In this document: piece by piece, positions 19,993 through 32,630 of the stretch
Position numbering within the stretch: position 1 is the first letter of the stretch
Layout: the number at the start of each line of letters is the position of its first letter
DNA from: Paenibacillus sp. R14(2021)
Lineage (GTDB): Bacteria; Bacillota; Bacilli; Paenibacillales; Paenibacillaceae
Length of the DNA: 60,000 bases
Assembly (NCBI RefSeq): GCF_019431355.1
Contig: NZ_CP080269.1
Coordinates: 3,497,501-3,557,500 of the forward strand
Direction: 5' to 3'
Notes under the pieces: generated by a model
Told to the model about the DNA's origin: nothing
Seen by the model: only the letters and a program-made list of their open reading frames with translations
Databases searched by the model: none
Program-made: the position numbers and the translations under genes

Positions 19993-20328
19993 TTATTTTT
20001 CGGATACCACCAAAGTGATGTGGCTGGTTCTTTTATTAATCCGGCTAGCGCGACCCATAGCGCGCGGGCGGAAACGTTTCATAGTCGGACCTTGGTTTAC
20101 AAACACTTGTGTTACCACCAGTTTGTTCACGTCCAATTGGAAGTTGTGCTCCGCATTTGCGATTGCGGAATTCAGCAGCTTCTCAACGATTGGAGAAGCG
20201 GATTTCGGCGTGTGACGCAGAATCGCGATCGCTTCGCCTACTTGCTTACCGCGAATCAAGTCCACAACCAGCTTCGCTTTGCGGGGAGCAATGCGAACGT
20301 GGTTTGCGTATGCTTTAGCTTCTGACAT
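19993..20328 (-). CDS. rplV: 50S ribosomal protein L22
   Basis: L22 of 111 residues. Its long beta hairpin lines the exit tunnel near the macrolide site ([20 protein letters not shown]). That tip shows no insertion or deletion of the kind that gives macrolide resistance. AGGAGGTT precedes the ATG. Confidence 0.98.
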   Translation of the reverse strand: MSEAKAYANHVRIAPRKAKLVVDLIRGKQVGEAIAILRHTPKSASPIVEKLLNSAIANAEHNFQLDVNKLVVTQVFVNQGPTMKRFRPRAMGRASRINKRTSHITLVVSEK

Positions 20329-20369
20329 GGATGAACCTCCTCTCGATCTTTATCCTGCTATTTCAGCGA

Positions 20370-20651
20370 TTAACGGCGACCTGTTTTCTTGTCGTCATTA
20401 CCGTGACCTTTGTACGAACGTGTTGGCGCGAACTCACCGAGTTTGTGTCCAACCATATCTTCCGTTACATAGACCGGCACGTGTTTGCGACCGTCATAAA
20501 CAGCGAAAGTGTGTCCGATGAATTGCGGGAAAATAGTTGAGCGGCGCGACCATGTCTTAACAACCGTTTTCTTGCTGGCCTCGTTCAATACTTCAACTTT
20601 CTTGAGCAGGTATCCGTCGATAAACGGTCCCTTTTTCAAACTGCGACCCAT
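20370..20651 (-). CDS. rpsS: 30S ribosomal protein S19
   Basis: S19 of 93 residues, [20 protein letters not shown]. The frame extends to 20669, but AAGGGAGG lies eight bases before ATG 20651. Found in the 30S head. 41 bases before rplV. Confidence 0.97.
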   Translation of the reverse strand: MGRSLKKGPFIDGYLLKKVEVLNEASKKTVVKTWSRRSTIFPQFIGHTFAVYDGRKHVPVYVTEDMVGHKLGEFAPTRSYKGHGNDDKKTGRR

Positions 20652-20719
20652 AGATGATCCTCCCTTCACACGAGCGTTACGCGACGCAGCGCGTCACGCG
20701 GATGACGCCAAGGCGTCTA

Positions 20720-21550
20720 TTATTTCGTGCGACGACGCACGATGTATTGGCTCGAAGCCTTTTTCTTTTTGCGTGTTTTGAATCCGAGTGTAGGTTTGCC
20801 CCATGGAGACATCGGAGATTTACGTCCGATAGGTGCACGACCTTCACCACCACCGTGTGGGTGATCATTCGGGTTCATGACGACACCGCGGACTTCAGGG
20901 CGCTTGCCCATCCAACGGGAACGGCCGGCTTTACCGATTTTCACGAGTTCGTGATCTTCGTTACCAACAGAACCGATTGTTGCACGGCATTTTTTCAGAA
21001 TACGACGAACCTCGCCAGACGTCAAGCGAATCGTTACGTATTGCTCTTCTTTACCAAGCAGTTGAGCATCCGTACCAGCAGCACGAACCAATTGTCCGCC
21101 TTTACCAGGTTTCAGCTCGATGTTGTGGATAACTGTACCGACCGGGATGTTCTCGAGCGGCAAAGCGTTGCCGATCTTGATATCCGAATCCGGACCAGAA
21201 ACGATTTTGTCTCCAACTTTAAGTCCCTTTGGAGCGATGATGTAAGCTTTCTCTCCGTCCACATAGTGGATAAGCGCGATGTTAGAGGTACGGTTCGGAT
21301 CGTATTCGATCGACGCTACGTTACCAATAATACCGTCCTTGTTACGTTTGAAGTCGATGATCCGGTATTTACGTTTATGCCCGCCACCATGATGACGAAC
21401 CGTAATTTTACCTTGATTATTACGACCAGCTTTTTTGAAAAGCGGCGCAAGTAGCGATTTCTCCGGTGTGCTTGCTGTGATCTCTTCAAATGTCGAGACA
21501 GACATTGCACGGCGTGCAGGAGAAGTCGGTTTATACTTCTTAATTGGCAC
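20720..21550 (-). CDS. rplB: 50S ribosomal protein L2
   Basis: L2 of 276 residues, needed for subunit joining and the peptidyl transferase centre. [15 protein letters not shown] carries the conserved His of the active-site loop. Homologues begin with M-x-I-K-K-Y-K-P-T, which here is reached only from GTG 21550 (GTGCCAATTAAG), with GGAGGG seven bases upstream. The ATG at 21571 lies before that site and is rejected. Confidence 0.97.
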   Translation of the reverse strand: MPIKKYKPTSPARRAMSVSTFEEITASTPEKSLLAPLFKKAGRNNQGKITVRHHGGGHKRKYRIIDFKRNKDGIIGNVASIEYDPNRTSNIALIHYVDGEKAYIIAPKGLKVGDKIVSGPDSDIKIGNALPLENIPVGTVIHNIELKPGKGGQLVRAAGTDAQLLGKEEQYVTIRLTSGEVRRILKKCRATIGSVGNEDHELVKIGKAGRSRWMGKRPEVRGVVMNPNDHPHGGGEGRAPIGRKSPMSPWGKPTLGFKTRKKKKASSQYIVRRRTK

Positions 21551-21613
21551 TTCGATTCCCTCCTTAACCAATGTCTAGTCTAACTACGCGTTAGCCTGCA
21601 GCTACTACGTTAA

Positions 21614-21904
21614 TTAAACTGTTTCAAAAAACTCTAGCTCGTTGCTGTCAGCGCTCAATTGAACGATGGCTTTTTTCCACTCGGATGTATATCCGCTGTG
21701 TTTGCCGTAACGTTTTGGTTTCGCTGGCATGCGAAGCGTATTTACGCTTGTTACTTTAACTTTAAAAATGTTTTGGATCGCGAGTTTGATCTCTGTTTTG
21801 TTTGCACGAAGATCAACTTCAAATACATAGCGTTTGTTAGCCATGAATTCGCTCGTTTGTTCTGTAATGATTGGGCGCTTGATAATATCGCGAGGATTTT
21901 TCAT
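21614..21904 (-). CDS. rplW: 50S ribosomal protein L23
   Basis: L23 of 96 residues ([20 protein letters not shown]), the main exit-tunnel docking protein for trigger factor and SRP. Its ATG shares one base with the rplD stop (TAATG), suggesting coupling. Confidence 0.97.
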   Translation of the reverse strand: MKNPRDIIKRPIITEQTSEFMANKRYVFEVDLRANKTEIKLAIQNIFKVKVTSVNTLRMPAKPKRYGKHSGYTSEWKKAIVQLSADSNELEFFETV

Positions 21905-22527
21905 TACGCAAGCACCTCCTGTACTTTTTCAACTGCTTCTTTCGTGATAATCAGCTTGTCGTATTTCATAACATCGAGAACATTGATGCCATCGGCTGCA
22001 ACGAACTTCACGTTAGGAAGGTTACGAGCTGAGAGTGCTACATTATCTTCATAGTTCGCTGTAACGATCAGTGCTTTGCGAGCCACTTTCAGGTTGTTCA
22101 GAATCGCTGCGAATTCTTTTGTCTTCGGTTGCGCGAACGCCAGTTGATCAAGAACGATAATCTCATTATCAACCACTTTAGAAGACAGTGCAGATTTGAT
22201 CGCCAAACGACGAACTTTCTTAGGAAGTTTGAAGCTATAGCTGCGAGGTGTTGGTCCAAAAACCGTACCGCCGCCTACCCATTGCGGGGAGCGAATGCTA
22301 CCTTGACGTGCGCGGCCTGTACCTTTTTGTTTCCAAGGTTTACGACCACCGCCGCGTACTTCGGAGCGACCTTTTGTTTTATGCGTGCCTCTGCGTTCAG
22401 AAGCTTGCTGAAGCAAAACTGCGCTGTGCAGTACGTGAACGTTAGGTTCAATTCCGAATACGGATTCGGACAATTCAACTTCACCCACCTGTGAGCCGTT
22501 CACGCTATAAAGAGCTACTTTCGGCAT
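21904..22527 (-). CDS. rplD: 50S ribosomal protein L4
   Basis: L4 of 207 residues with the exit-tunnel loop ([19 protein letters not shown]) intact, so no macrolide-type change is seen. In some bacteria L4 represses its own operon; no E. coli type S10 leader is recognised here. AAGGAGG precedes the ATG. Confidence 0.98.
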   Translation of the reverse strand: MPKVALYSVNGSQVGEVELSESVFGIEPNVHVLHSAVLLQQASERRGTHKTKGRSEVRGGGRKPWKQKGTGRARQGSIRSPQWVGGGTVFGPTPRSYSFKLPKKVRRLAIKSALSSKVVDNEIIVLDQLAFAQPKTKEFAAILNNLKVARKALIVTANYEDNVALSARNLPNVKFVAADGINVLDVMKYDKLIITKEAVEKVQEVLA

Positions 22528-22552
22528 TTCATGTTCCTCCTTTCTTTAACGA

Positions 22553-23176
22553 TTATTTCTTCACCGTAGATTTAACTTTAACAAAGCTATTTTTAGGACC
22601 TGGGATGGAGCCTTTAACGAGCAGTACATTACGTTCTACATCAACGCGTACGATTTCAAGGTTTTGAATCGTAACGGTTTCGTTACCCATATGTCCTGGA
22701 AGGTGTTTACCTTTCGGTACGCGGTTCGCTTGGATGGAACCCATCGAACCTGGTCCACGGTGGTAACGCGAGCCGTGCGCCATAGGACCGCGGCTTTGGT
22801 TCCAACGTTGAATCGTACCTGTGAAACCCTTACCTTTCGATGTTGCAGTTACGTCAACGAATTCGCCAGCTGTGAATAGGTCAGCCTTAAGCTCTTGGCC
22901 AACTTCATATTCCCCGATCGTAATGCCGCGGAATTCACGAATGTAGCGCTTAGGAGCCGTTTCGGCTTTTTTTGCGTGGCCGATTTCCGGTTTAATCGCT
23001 CTGCTTTCTTTCTTATCAGAGAAACCCACTTGAATGGATACATATCCATCATTCTCTTGGTCTTTCTTCTGCAAAACAACACAAGGACCTGCTTCGATGA
23101 CCGTTACCGGTACTACGTTACCTTCAGCAGTAAACACTTGCGTCATCCCTAGTTTTTTACCTAAGATACCTTTCAT
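22553..23176 (-). CDS. rplC: 50S ribosomal protein L3
   Basis: L3 of 207 residues ([15 protein letters not shown]). The extension that reaches the peptidyl transferase centre, [20 protein letters not shown] and following, is intact. GAGGTG precedes ATG 23176. 40 bases after rpsJ. Confidence 0.98.
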   Translation of the reverse strand: MKGILGKKLGMTQVFTAEGNVVPVTVIEAGPCVVLQKKDQENDGYVSIQVGFSDKKESRAIKPEIGHAKKAETAPKRYIREFRGITIGEYEVGQELKADLFTAGEFVDVTATSKGKGFTGTIQRWNQSRGPMAHGSRYHRGPGSMGSIQANRVPKGKHLPGHMGNETVTIQNLEIVRVDVERNVLLVKGSIPGPKNSFVKVKSTVKK

Positions 23177-23216
23177 GTTGACACCTCATTCCCTTTCCAT
23201 TTTCAAATATACAGAA

Positions 23217-23642
<426 letters not shown>

Positions 23643-23660
23643 TCACAGACCAACTTCACT

Positions 23661-23689
23661 ATTATATCGAAAACGATGGGCGATTGCAA
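23661..23689 (-). promoter_or_regulatory. Strong sigma-A type promoter of the S10 operon
   Basis: TTGCAA (23684-23689), a 17-base spacer and a perfect TATAAT (23661-23666). The predicted start is near 23654, about 130 bases before rpsJ. The 356-base gap 23526-23881 holds this promoter, the leader hairpin and the tuf terminator, and no gene. Confidence 0.8.
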
Positions 23690-23823
23690 CAAAAACCTTC
23701 AGTTTTCATTGTTTTTCTTATTTAGCTCGATAAGTACAAATAGTTATAGAGTCTCGTGATTTCCTTTTAACAAGTCTTTTCTATTATTAATGAAGGAACG
23801 CATTCCCTGCAAACATCAAATTA

Positions 23824-23853
23824 AAGAAAAAACCCTCACCGTAGTGAGGGTTT
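23824..23853 (-). terminator. Terminator of the str operon (after tuf)
   Basis: Perfect 10-bp stem (23830-23839 with 23844-23853) with a CGTA loop, followed on the minus strand by a run of T. Confidence 0.93.
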
Positions 23854-23881
23854 CAGAGCCGCAGCTTACGCTGCAGCCGTA

Positions 23882-25072
<1,191 letters not shown>

Positions 25073-25111
25073 TGAACTCTTCCTCCTTCATATTTAGAAG
25101 ATTATGTGATC

Positions 25112-25149
25112 GGCCGAATGGGAGCCGATAGGTCATCCATCATTCGGCC
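25112..25149 (-). repeat. Inverted repeat between fusA and tuf
   Basis: A perfect 9-bp stem, GGCCGAATG (25112-25120) with CATTCGGCC (25141-25149), with a 20-base loop. There is no T run, so it is not a classic terminator. It could separate or stabilise the tuf part of the message. Confidence 0.55.
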
Positions 25150-25189
25150 AACGTGCAACTTATACGAAACAAGTTTGTTTAAAGGGCCC

Positions 25190-27271
25190 TTATTGTGCAG
25201 CGCCTTTGGATTTGGAGATAATCTCTTCCGAGATCGAACGTGGTACTTCTTCATAGTGCGAAAGCTCCATGGAGAACACGCCGCGTCCTTGCGTACCGGA
25301 CCGAAGTGTCGTCGAGTAACCGAACATCTCAGCCAGAGGCACCTTAGCACGAACGATCAACGCACCATGGCGTGTGTCCGAACCTTCGATACGTCCACGG
25401 CGGGAGCTCAACATACCCATAACATCGCCCATGTACTCTTCAGGAACGCTAACTTCTACTTTCATGATAGGCTCAAGCAGAATCGGACTACATTTCTCTT
25501 TCGCTGCTTTAAGCGCCATCGAACCAGCAATTTTGAACGCCATCTCCGAGGAGTCAACGTCATGGTAGGAACCGTCGACTACGACTGCTTTGATATCTAC
25601 TACCGGGAAGCCGGCAACGACACCATTCTTCATCGACTCTTCGATACCTGCTTGAATTGGAGCAATGAACTCACGTGGAATGGAACCACCCACTGTTTTG
25701 TTCTCGAATACAAAGCCTGAGCCTGGCTCAAGCGGGGAGAATTCAACCCAGCAATGTCCGAATTGACCGCGTCCGCCGGATTGACGAACGAACTTACCTT
25801 CGACCTTCGCAGCCGTTTTGAACGTTTCACGGTAAGCAACTTGCGGTTTACCAACGTTAGTTTCGACTTTAAATTCACGAAGCATACGATCAACAAGGAT
25901 TTCAAGGTGAAGCTCACCCATACCAGCGATAATCGTTTGGCCAGTCTCTTCGTCCGTATGTGCACGGAACGTAGGATCTTCCTCAGATAGCTTTTGAAGA
26001 GCGATACCCATTTTGTCTTGGTCAGCTTTTGTCTTAGGCTCAACCGCGAGCTGGATAACCGGCTCAGGGAAGTTCATCGACTCAAGGATAACCGGGTTCT
26101 TCTCATCGCATAGCGTATCACCAGTTGTTGTATCTTTCAAGCCTACCGCAGCTGCGATGTCACCGGAGTAAACTTCGCTGATTTCTTGACGGCTGTTTGC
26201 ATGCATTTGAAGGATACGGCCGATCCGTTCGCGTTTGCCTTTCGTTGCATTCACAACGTACGAACCGGAGCTAAGAACGCCGGAATATACGCGGAAGAAC
26301 GTCAGTTTACCTACGTAAGGATCAGTCATGATTTTGAACGCCAGTGCTGCGAAAGGCTGGTCATCAGCAGACTTGCGAATCGTCTCCGTACCATCTTCAA
26401 GGTGACCCTTGATGTCAGGAACATCGATCGGTGCCGGCAAGTAGTCGACAACTGCATCAAGCATCAGCTGAACGCCTTTGTTACGGTACGAAGAACCAAC
26501 GATAACTGGGAAGATCTTAACATCGCAAACACCTTTGCGAAGTACGGATTTAATCTCAGCAACAGTGATTTCTTCGCCTTCGAGATATTTCATTGTGAGC
26601 TCTTCATCAAGCTCAGCAACTTTCTCGATCATTTCCAAGCGGAGTTCTTCAACTTGGTCCTTGTATTCTGCAGGGATTTCAATTTTCTCCGGATCCTTAC
26701 CAAGATCGTCTTTGTATTTGTAAGCAACTCGTTCAACCAAGTCGATTACGCCTACGAAGTCGTTCTCTGCACCGATCGGCAATTGAATAGCTACAGCATT
26801 TGCGTTAAGACGCAAGCGCATATCTCTAACTACGTTAAGGAAGTCTGCGCCGATAATATCCATTTTGTTGACGTAGGCGATCCGCGGTACTCCGTAACGG
26901 TCAGCTTGACGCCAAACTGTTTCGGATTGCGGTTCAACGCCTTCCTTTGCACTGAAAACACCAACGGCCCCGTCCAATACGCGAAGGGAACGCTCAACTT
27001 CTACTGTGAAGTCAACGTGTCCCGGGGTGTCGATAATATTGATGCGGTGACCATTCCATTGAGCAGTCGTTGCAGCGGACGTAATCGTGATTCCGCGCTC
27101 TTGTTCCTGCTCCATCCAGTCCATCGTTGCTGCACCTTCGTGCACCTCGCCGATTTTGTGGGTACGGCCTGTATAAAACAGGATCCGCTCCGTTGTGGTT
27201 GTTTTACCTGCGTCAATATGCGCCATGATCCCGATATTACGCGTATTTTTCAAGGAGAACTCTCTTGCCAT
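25190..27271 (-). CDS. fusA: Elongation factor G
   Basis: Translocase GTPase of 693 residues ([14 protein letters not shown]). G1 is [10 protein letters not shown]3 is DTPGH and G4 is NKMD. Domains II to V follow, with the domain IV loop ([14 protein letters not shown]) that enters the A site. Full length with no gap. In the str operon between rpsG and tuf. GAAAGGAGA precedes the ATG. Confidence 0.99.
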   Translation of the reverse strand: MAREFSLKNTRNIGIMAHIDAGKTTTTERILFYTGRTHKIGEVHEGAATMDWMEQEQERGITITSAATTAQWNGHRINIIDTPGHVDFTVEVERSLRVLDGAVGVFSAKEGVEPQSETVWRQADRYGVPRIAYVNKMDIIGADFLNVVRDMRLRLNANAVAIQLPIGAENDFVGVIDLVERVAYKYKDDLGKDPEKIEIPAEYKDQVEELRLEMIEKVAELDEELTMKYLEGEEITVAEIKSVLRKGVCDVKIFPVIVGSSYRNKGVQLMLDAVVDYLPAPIDVPDIKGHLEDGTETIRKSADDQPFAALAFKIMTDPYVGKLTFFRVYSGVLSSGSYVVNATKGKRERIGRILQMHANSRQEISEVYSGDIAAAVGLKDTTTGDTLCDEKNPVILESMNFPEPVIQLAVEPKTKADQDKMGIALQKLSEEDPTFRAHTDEETGQTIIAGMGELHLEILVDRMLREFKVETNVGKPQVAYRETFKTAAKVEGKFVRQSGGRGQFGHCWVEFSPLEPGSGFVFENKTVGGSIPREFIAPIQAGIEESMKNGVVAGFPVVDIKAVVVDGSYHDVDSSEMAFKIAGSMALKAAKEKCSPILLEPIMKVEVSVPEEYMGDVMGMLSSRRGRIEGSDTRHGALIVRAKVPLAEMFGYSTTLRSGTQGRGVFSMELSHYEEVPRSISEEIISKSKGAAQ

Positions 27272-27300
27272 AATTCAGTCTCCTTTCGTTTATGCGAATT

Positions 27301-27771
27301 CTACCAACGATAGTGAGCGAACGCTTTATTCGCTTCAGCCATCTTGTGTGTATCTTCGCGTTTTTTAACGGATGAACCTGTGTTGTTCGAAGCATCGATG
27401 ATTTCGGCAGCTAGACGCTCCTCCATCGTTTTCTCACCGCGGTTACGTGAGTAGTTCACGAGCCAACGGAGACCAAGCGCTGTACGACGCTCTGGTTTAA
27501 CTTCGATCGGCACTTGATAGTTCGAACCGCCGACACGGCGTGCTTTAACTTCAAGTACTGGCATGATGTTCTTAATTGCTACTTCAAAAACTTCCATCGG
27601 GTCTTTGCCTGTACGCTCATTGATAAGCTTGAACGCATCATACAAAATTGTAGCCGCTACACCGCGTTTGCCGTCAACCATAATACGGTTGATCAAACGA
27701 GTTACAAGCTTGCTGCTGTACATCGGATCTGGCAAAACATCACGTTTTGTTACTGGACCTTTACGTGGCAT
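27301..27771 (-). CDS. rpsG: 30S ribosomal protein S7
   Basis: S7 of 156 residues, starting [16 protein letters not shown]. It nucleates the 30S head. 29 bases before fusA, with a good AGGGGG site. Confidence 0.98.
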   Translation of the reverse strand: MPRKGPVTKRDVLPDPMYSSKLVTRLINRIMVDGKRGVAATILYDAFKLINERTGKDPMEVFEVAIKNIMPVLEVKARRVGGSNYQVPIEVKPERRTALGLRWLVNYSRNRGEKTMEERLAAEIIDASNNTGSSVKKREDTHKMAEANKAFAHYRW

Positions 27772-27839
27772 GTGGAAGTCCCCCTTTCTTCTAGTTTTAC
27801 ATTTTAGGATAAGATTAACCGTTACCGGCTATGCTTGTC

Positions 27840-28259
27840 TTATTTTTTAACTTTAGGACGTTTAGTTCCGTATTTGGAACGAGCTTGTTTACGGTTGTTA
27901 ACACCCGCAGTATCAAGCGCACCGCGCACGATATGGTAACGAACACCCGGAAGATCTTTTACCCGGCCGCCGCGAACCAATACTACGCTATGCTCTTGAA
28001 GGTTGTGTCCAATACCTCCGATATAAGCCGTAACCTCTACGCGGTTCGTCAAACGTACACGCGCATATTTCCGCAATGCGGAGTTCGGTTTTTTCGGTGT
28101 CATCGTGCCTACACGTGTGCAAACCCCGCGTTTTTGTGGTGAGCTCAGGTTTGTTTCTTCACGTCTAAGTGCATTGAATCCTCTTTGCAACGCTGGCGAT
28201 TTCGATTTAACGATTTTCGCTTCACGGCCTTTACGGACCAGTTGGTTAATTGTTGGCAT
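27840..28259 (-). CDS. rpsL: 30S ribosomal protein S12
   Basis: S12 of 139 residues ([15 protein letters not shown]). The decoding-centre loops [11 protein letters not shown] and [11 protein letters not shown] carry the wild-type lysines, predicting streptomycin sensitivity by this locus. ATG 28259 has AGGAAGGGGG upstream; the longer frame to 28295 is not used. Confidence 0.98.
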   Translation of the reverse strand: MPTINQLVRKGREAKIVKSKSPALQRGFNALRREETNLSSPQKRGVCTRVGTMTPKKPNSALRKYARVRLTNRVEVTAYIGGIGHNLQEHSVVLVRGGRVKDLPGVRYHIVRGALDTAGVNNRKQARSKYGTKRPKVKK

Positions 28260-28351
28260 GTTGCATCCCCCTTCCTCAATTAGTAAAGCATTCAAGACAT
28301 ATTGGCGATTAAGCCCACAGATCCAGGCGGTTCATAAAGAGACAAACGAAA

Positions 28352-28383
28352 GTTTTTACCTCGCCTTCTGGCGGTGTAAAAAC
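28352..28383 (-). repeat. Hairpin between rplGB and rpsL
   Basis: GTTTTTAC (28352-28359) pairs with GTAAAAAC (28376-28383), and an inner CGCC/GGCG stem is capped by TTCT. Two mismatched positions separate the stems. No T tract follows on the transcribed strand. Confidence 0.55.
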
Positions 28384-28392
28384 AACATTTCC

Positions 28393-28623
28393 CTATTCGA
28401 TTTCCGTTATAACCGCTGCCATCGCTGCGCCAACTTCAATTCCGCAGGTTTCCCCAAGGCTTTTCATTGAATCCGACCAGATAATAGGCACACTTGCTGT
28501 CTCGCAAAGCCGAACAATATTGTCCTTCAGCCGCGGATCTGCATCTTGCGCAACATAGACTTGGGTGGCCTTGCCTTGCTCCACCAACTTCGTCGTTTGT
28601 TTACTACCTATAATAAATCGCAT
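28393..28623 (-). CDS. rplGB: L7Ae/L30e-family RNA-binding protein (YbxF type)
   Basis: A 76-residue single-domain protein (MRFIIGSKQTTKLVEQGKAT...) of the L7Ae/L30e/S12e/Gadd45 fold. VYVAQDADPRLKD and the IEVGAAMAA helix are the usual K-turn-binding parts. B. subtilis YbxF binds K-turn RNA; its ribosomal role is not settled. ATG 28623 has AAGGA eight bases upstream, while ATG 28632 overlaps the site. First gene of the str operon, after a strong promoter. Confidence 0.9.
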   Translation of the reverse strand: MRFIIGSKQTTKLVEQGKATQVYVAQDADPRLKDNIVRLCETASVPIIWSDSMKSLGETCGIEVGAAMAAVITEIE

Positions 28624-28691
28624 AATAACCATCCTTCCAAGTCACTCGAAACTGACCAGTGCAGAGGTTGTGCGATTAGGCACACTACGAC

Positions 28692-28721
28692 ATATTAGCA
28701 TTTTAATCATAACAATGTCAA
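28692..28721 (-). promoter_or_regulatory. Sigma-A type promoter of the str operon
   Basis: Perfect TTGACA (28716-28721), an 18-base spacer and TAATAT (28692-28697) on the minus strand, about 70 bases before rplGB. Confidence 0.75.
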
Positions 28722-28783
28722 GCATGGCTGTAGAGATAGTTATTGAAATAGATGTAAATTCACGCCTGCTCGCCTAACAGCGC

Positions 28784-28834
28784 AAAGAGCGGCTGGCGTT
28801 CTCGAAGCAATTCGAAAACTCCCTCTCGCTCTTT
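28784..28834 (-). terminator. Two-tier hairpin after rpoC, possible terminator
   Basis: Outer 8-bp stem AAAGAGCG/CGCTCTTT (28784-28791 with 28827-28834) and inner 9-bp stem (28798-28806 with 28811-28819) with a 4-base loop. Only three T follow. It sits between the rpoC stop and the str promoter. Confidence 0.5.
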
Positions 28835-28870
28835 GACCTCATGCTGTTCGTTTAAGGCAAGCTTGAACCT

Positions 28871-31800
28871 TTAGGATTCTACAGAAACCGTTTCGGCTTC
28901 CAGCTGTTCTTCAACCACTTCATCGTCCATTCCAGCTACGTGCACGCTTCTATAGCGCTGCATGCCCGTTCCTGCCGGAATCAGCTTACCGATGATAACA
29001 TTCTCTTTCAGACCTAGCAATTGGTCGACTTTTCCTTTGATTGCAGCGTCAGTCAAGACACGTGTCGTTTCTTGGAACGATGCCGCGGACAGGAAGGAAT
29101 CCGTCTCAAGCGACGCTTTCGTAATACCAAGCAAAACCGGCTTGGCAACTGCAGGCTCTTTACCAGACAGAATCGCCTCGCGGTTAGCCGCTTCGTATTC
29201 ATGAATATCAACGAATGCACCCGGCAGAAGCGCAGTATCCCCTGCTTCGATGATCCGGATTTTACGAAGCATTTGTTTGACCATTACTTCAATATGCTTA
29301 TCGTTGATTTCTACCCCTTGGTTCCGGTAAACGCGCTGAACTTCCTGAAGGATATAGTTCTGCACGCCGCGGATCCCTTTGATCCGAAGCATATCTTTCG
29401 GATCGATGGAGCCGTCTGTCAGCTCGTCGCCAGCCTCTATTTGCTTGCCTTTGACTACGCGGATACGTGATCCGTACGTAACTGCATACGTTTTGGACTC
29501 GGCTTCGCCCTGCACTTCGATTTCACGGCGATCCTTCGTTTCGCGGATGTCTTTAATAACCCCGTCGATTTCGGAAATGATCGCTTGACCTTTCGGGTTA
29601 CGTGCTTCGAAGAGCTCTTGAATACGCGGCAAACCTTGCGTGATATCGTCTCCGGCAACACCGCCGGTATGGAATGTACGCATAGTAAGCTGTGTTCCCG
29701 GCTCACCGATCGATTGCGCAGCGATGATGCCTACTGCTTCACCGATCTCAACGAATTTACCTGTTGCCAGGTTACGTCCATAACAGATTTTGCAGACGCC
29801 ATGACGAGCGCGGCAACTCAGTACGGAACGAATTTGCAGACTCTCTACGCCAGCTGCAATGACTTCCTCAGCTTTGTTCGAGTCGATCAGTTGGTTCCGG
29901 TGAAGAATAACTTCACCAGATTGCGGGTTACGGACGGTTTCGAAGGAGTAACGGCCTTCAATACGATCGTACAGGTCTTCGATGACCTCTTTACCGTCTT
30001 GAATTCTGCTAACTCTGAAGCCCTTGTCTGTTCCGCAATCATCTTCGCGCACGATAACGTCTTGCGCAACGTCAACCAAACGACGGGTCAGATAACCCGA
30101 GTCAGCTGTCCGCAGCGCTGTATCGGCAAGACCTTTACGCGCACCGTGCGTCGAGATAAAGTACTCGAGGACTGTGAGGCCTTCACGGAAGTTCGATTTG
30201 ATCGGCAACTCGATAATACGTCCGGATGGATTGGCCATCAGTCCGCGCATACCGCCAAGCTGCGTGATTTGAGATTTGTTACCCCGCGCTTTGGAGTCCA
30301 CCATGAGCATGATGGAGTTGTAACGATCCATCGATTTCATGAGAATTTCGGTAATCTGGTCTTTAGTCTTGCTCCAGATCTCGATGACACGATCGTATCG
30401 TTCTTCGTTCGTAATCAAACCGCGACGGTATTGATTCGAGACGACTTTAACTTTATCTTCAGATTCCCTTAGAATCTCTTGTTTCTCTTTCGGTACGATA
30501 ACGTCAGATACCGCAACCGTAATACCCGCACGAGTCGAGTACGTAAAACCAAGCTGCTTGATATGATCAAGCATAATGGATGTACGAGTTGTATGGTATT
30601 GACGGAAGCATTCCGCAATGATCAAGCCAAGATACTCTTTGCCGACTCCTCCGATTTGTGCGATCCCGTTCATGAACTCAATCAGATCCGCGCCTTTCTC
30701 ATGGACAAAGTATTTGTCCGGCGTACCTTGAAGTAAGTTCACTTTAGTCGGTTCGTTGATATACGGGAAATCAGGCGGGAAGATCTCATTGAAAATAACT
30801 TTACCCACCGTTGTCGAAATCAGAGCTTTCTGTTGTGCATCCGTGAAAGATGTTTTCTTCAGCACTTTAACGGGGATGAAGATCCGAGCATGCAGGGATA
30901 CAATACCACGTTGATATGCCGAAATCGCTTCGTTCACCGTCGCAAATACGGATCCGTTGCCTTGACCGTCTTTATTGTCCATCGTCAGATAGAAGCTGCC
31001 GAGTACCATATCCTGCGAAGGCGTTACAACCGGCTTGCCGTCTTTCGGGTTCAAAATGTTACCCGATGCCAGCATCAGCAGGCGAGCTTCAGCTTGCGCT
31101 TCCGCAGACAGCGGTACGTGAACAGCCATTTGGTCACCGTCAAAGTCGGCATTGTAGGCGGTACAAACGAGCGGATGCAGCTTGATCGCACGGCCTTCAA
31201 CCAAGATCGGTTCGAACGCTTGGATACCCAAACGGTGAAGGGTCGGGGCACGATTGAGAAGAACGGGGTGTTCCTTGATGACTTCTTCAAGAACATCCCA
31301 TACTTCAGGGCTGACACGCTCTACTTTGCGCTTAGCGCTCTTAATGTTGTGCGCAAGACCTTTATTAACCAATTCTTTCATAACAAATGGCTTAAAGAGC
31401 TCAAGCGCCATCTCTTTCGGCAGACCGCATTGGAACATCTTCAAGCTAGGACCAACAACGATTACGGAACGACCAGAGTAGTCAACCCGTTTACCGAGCA
31501 AGTTCTGACGGAAGCGACCTTGCTTACCTTTAAGCATATGGCTGAGCGATTTAAGCGGACGGTTACCCGGGCCCGTTACAGGGCGGCCGCGGCGGCCGTT
31601 ATCGATAAGCGCATCAACCGCTTCTTGAAGCATACGCTTCTCGTTCTGCACGATGATGTCGGGAGCACCGAGATCGAGCAGACGTTTCAGACGATTGTTG
31701 CGATTAATTACACGGCGGTACAAGTCATTTAAGTCAGACGTCGCAAAACGTCCGCCGTCAAGCTGCACCATCGGACGAAGCTCAGGCGGAATGACCGGAA

Positions 31801-32491
31801 GCACATCGAGAATCATCCATTCCGGCATGTTGCCGGAGTTGCGGAAAGCTTCGATAACTTCAAGACGCTTTATCGCACGGTTACGACGTTGGCCTTGTGC
31901 CGTACGCAGGTCTTCCTTCAGCGTTTCCAGCTCACGTTCAACATCGATATCTTGAAGAAGCTTCTTGACTGCTTCAGCACCCATGCCGGCTTGGAAGCCA
32001 TAGCCGTACTTCTCACGGTAGCTGCGGTATTCCTTCTCGGAGAGCAGCTGCTTCTTCTCAAGCGGCGTATCCCCTGGATCCGTTACTACATAAGATGCAA
32101 AATAGATGATCTCTTCTAGGGAACGAGGCGACATATCGAGCGCAAGGCCCATACGGCTAGGAATCCCTTTGAAGTACCAAATATGCGAAACCGGAGCTGC
32201 CAGCTCAATGTGGCCCATCCGTTCACGACGTACTTTTGCACGCGTTACTTCAACGCCGCAGCGGTCGCAGACAACGCCTTTATAACGAACGCGTTTGTAT
32301 TTACCGCAATGGCATTCCCAATCTTTCGTAGGTCCAAAGATCTTTTCGCAGAAAAGACCTTCTTTCTCCGGTTTCAACGTCCTGTAGTTGATCGTCTCCG
32401 GTTTCTTCACTTCTCCGCGGGACCACGATCGGATTTTATCCGGCGATGCCAATCCAATCTTCATATACTCGAAGTTGTTCACGTCCAACAA
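28871..32491 (-). CDS. rpoC: RNA polymerase beta' subunit
   Basis: The 1206-residue subunit has an N-terminal zinc ribbon (C-H-C-G...C-D-R-C). The catalytic NADFDGDQM coordinates the active-site Mg2+, and the bridge helix and trigger loop follow ([16 protein letters not shown]). No inteins or gaps. The reading frame has an ATG at 32512, but homologues start M-L-D-V-N-N-F. That is reached from TTG 32491 (TTGTTGGACGTG), about seven bases after AAGGAGGG. 139 bases after rpoB. Confidence 0.98.
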   Translation of the reverse strand: MLDVNNFEYMKIGLASPDKIRSWSRGEVKKPETINYRTLKPEKEGLFCEKIFGPTKDWECHCGKYKRVRYKGVVCDRCGVEVTRAKVRRERMGHIELAAPVSHIWYFKGIPSRMGLALDMSPRSLEEIIYFASYVVTDPGDTPLEKKQLLSEKEYRSYREKYGYGFQAGMGAEAVKKLLQDIDVERELETLKEDLRTAQGQRRNRAIKRLEVIEAFRNSGNMPEWMILDVLPVIPPELRPMVQLDGGRFATSDLNDLYRRVINRNNRLKRLLDLGAPDIIVQNEKRMLQEAVDALIDNGRRGRPVTGPGNRPLKSLSHMLKGKQGRFRQNLLGKRVDYSGRSVIVVGPSLKMFQCGLPKEMALELFKPFVMKELVNKGLAHNIKSAKRKVERVSPEVWDVLEEVIKEHPVLLNRAPTLHRLGIQAFEPILVEGRAIKLHPLVCTAYNADFDGDQMAVHVPLSAEAQAEARLLMLASGNILNPKDGKPVVTPSQDMVLGSFYLTMDNKDGQGNGSVFATVNEAISAYQRGIVSLHARIFIPVKVLKKTSFTDAQQKALISTTVGKVIFNEIFPPDFPYINEPTKVNLLQGTPDKYFVHEKGADLIEFMNGIAQIGGVGKEYLGLIIAECFRQYHTTRTSIMLDHIKQLGFTYSTRAGITVAVSDVIVPKEKQEILRESEDKVKVVSNQYRRGLITNEERYDRVIEIWSKTKDQITEILMKSMDRYNSIMLMVDSKARGNKSQITQLGGMRGLMANPSGRIIELPIKSNFREGLTVLEYFISTHGARKGLADTALRTADSGYLTRRLVDVAQDVIVREDDCGTDKGFRVSRIQDGKEVIEDLYDRIEGRYSFETVRNPQSGEVILHRNQLIDSNKAEEVIAAGVESLQIRSVLSCRARHGVCKICYGRNLATGKFVEIGEAVGIIAAQSIGEPGTQLTMRTFHTGGVAGDDITQGLPRIQELFEARNPKGQAIISEIDGVIKDIRETKDRREIEVQGEAESKTYAVTYGSRIRVVKGKQIEAGDELTDGSIDPKDMLRIKGIRGVQNYILQEVQRVYRNQGVEINDKHIEVMVKQMLRKIRIIEAGDTALLPGAFVDIHEYEAANREAILSGKEPAVAKPVLLGITKASLETDSFLSAASFQETTRVLTDAAIKGKVDQLLGLKENVIIGKLIPAGTGMQRYRSVHVAGMDDEVVEEQLEAETVSVES

Positions 32492-32630
32492 GGAGCAACC
32501 CTCCTTCGTCATGGTTCACTTTGATCTTGCTGTATGAATGCCTTACAGCCGGAGCGTGCTCGCGAAGGCACTCTCCGGCTTGACTCGCCCGTGAAGACGA
32601 ACCGGCATTCGTAGAAAAGCTTGTAGCTCG

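Noticed and set aside
26186..27313. Long open frames opposite fusA, and also opposite rpoC and ispD
   Set aside because: All are complements of strongly conserved coding sequence; none has a start signal or a recognisable domain.
28352..28383. K-turn in the rplGB-rpsL hairpin
   Set aside because: The internal loop is AC/AG and lacks the sheared G-A pairs required for a K-turn.
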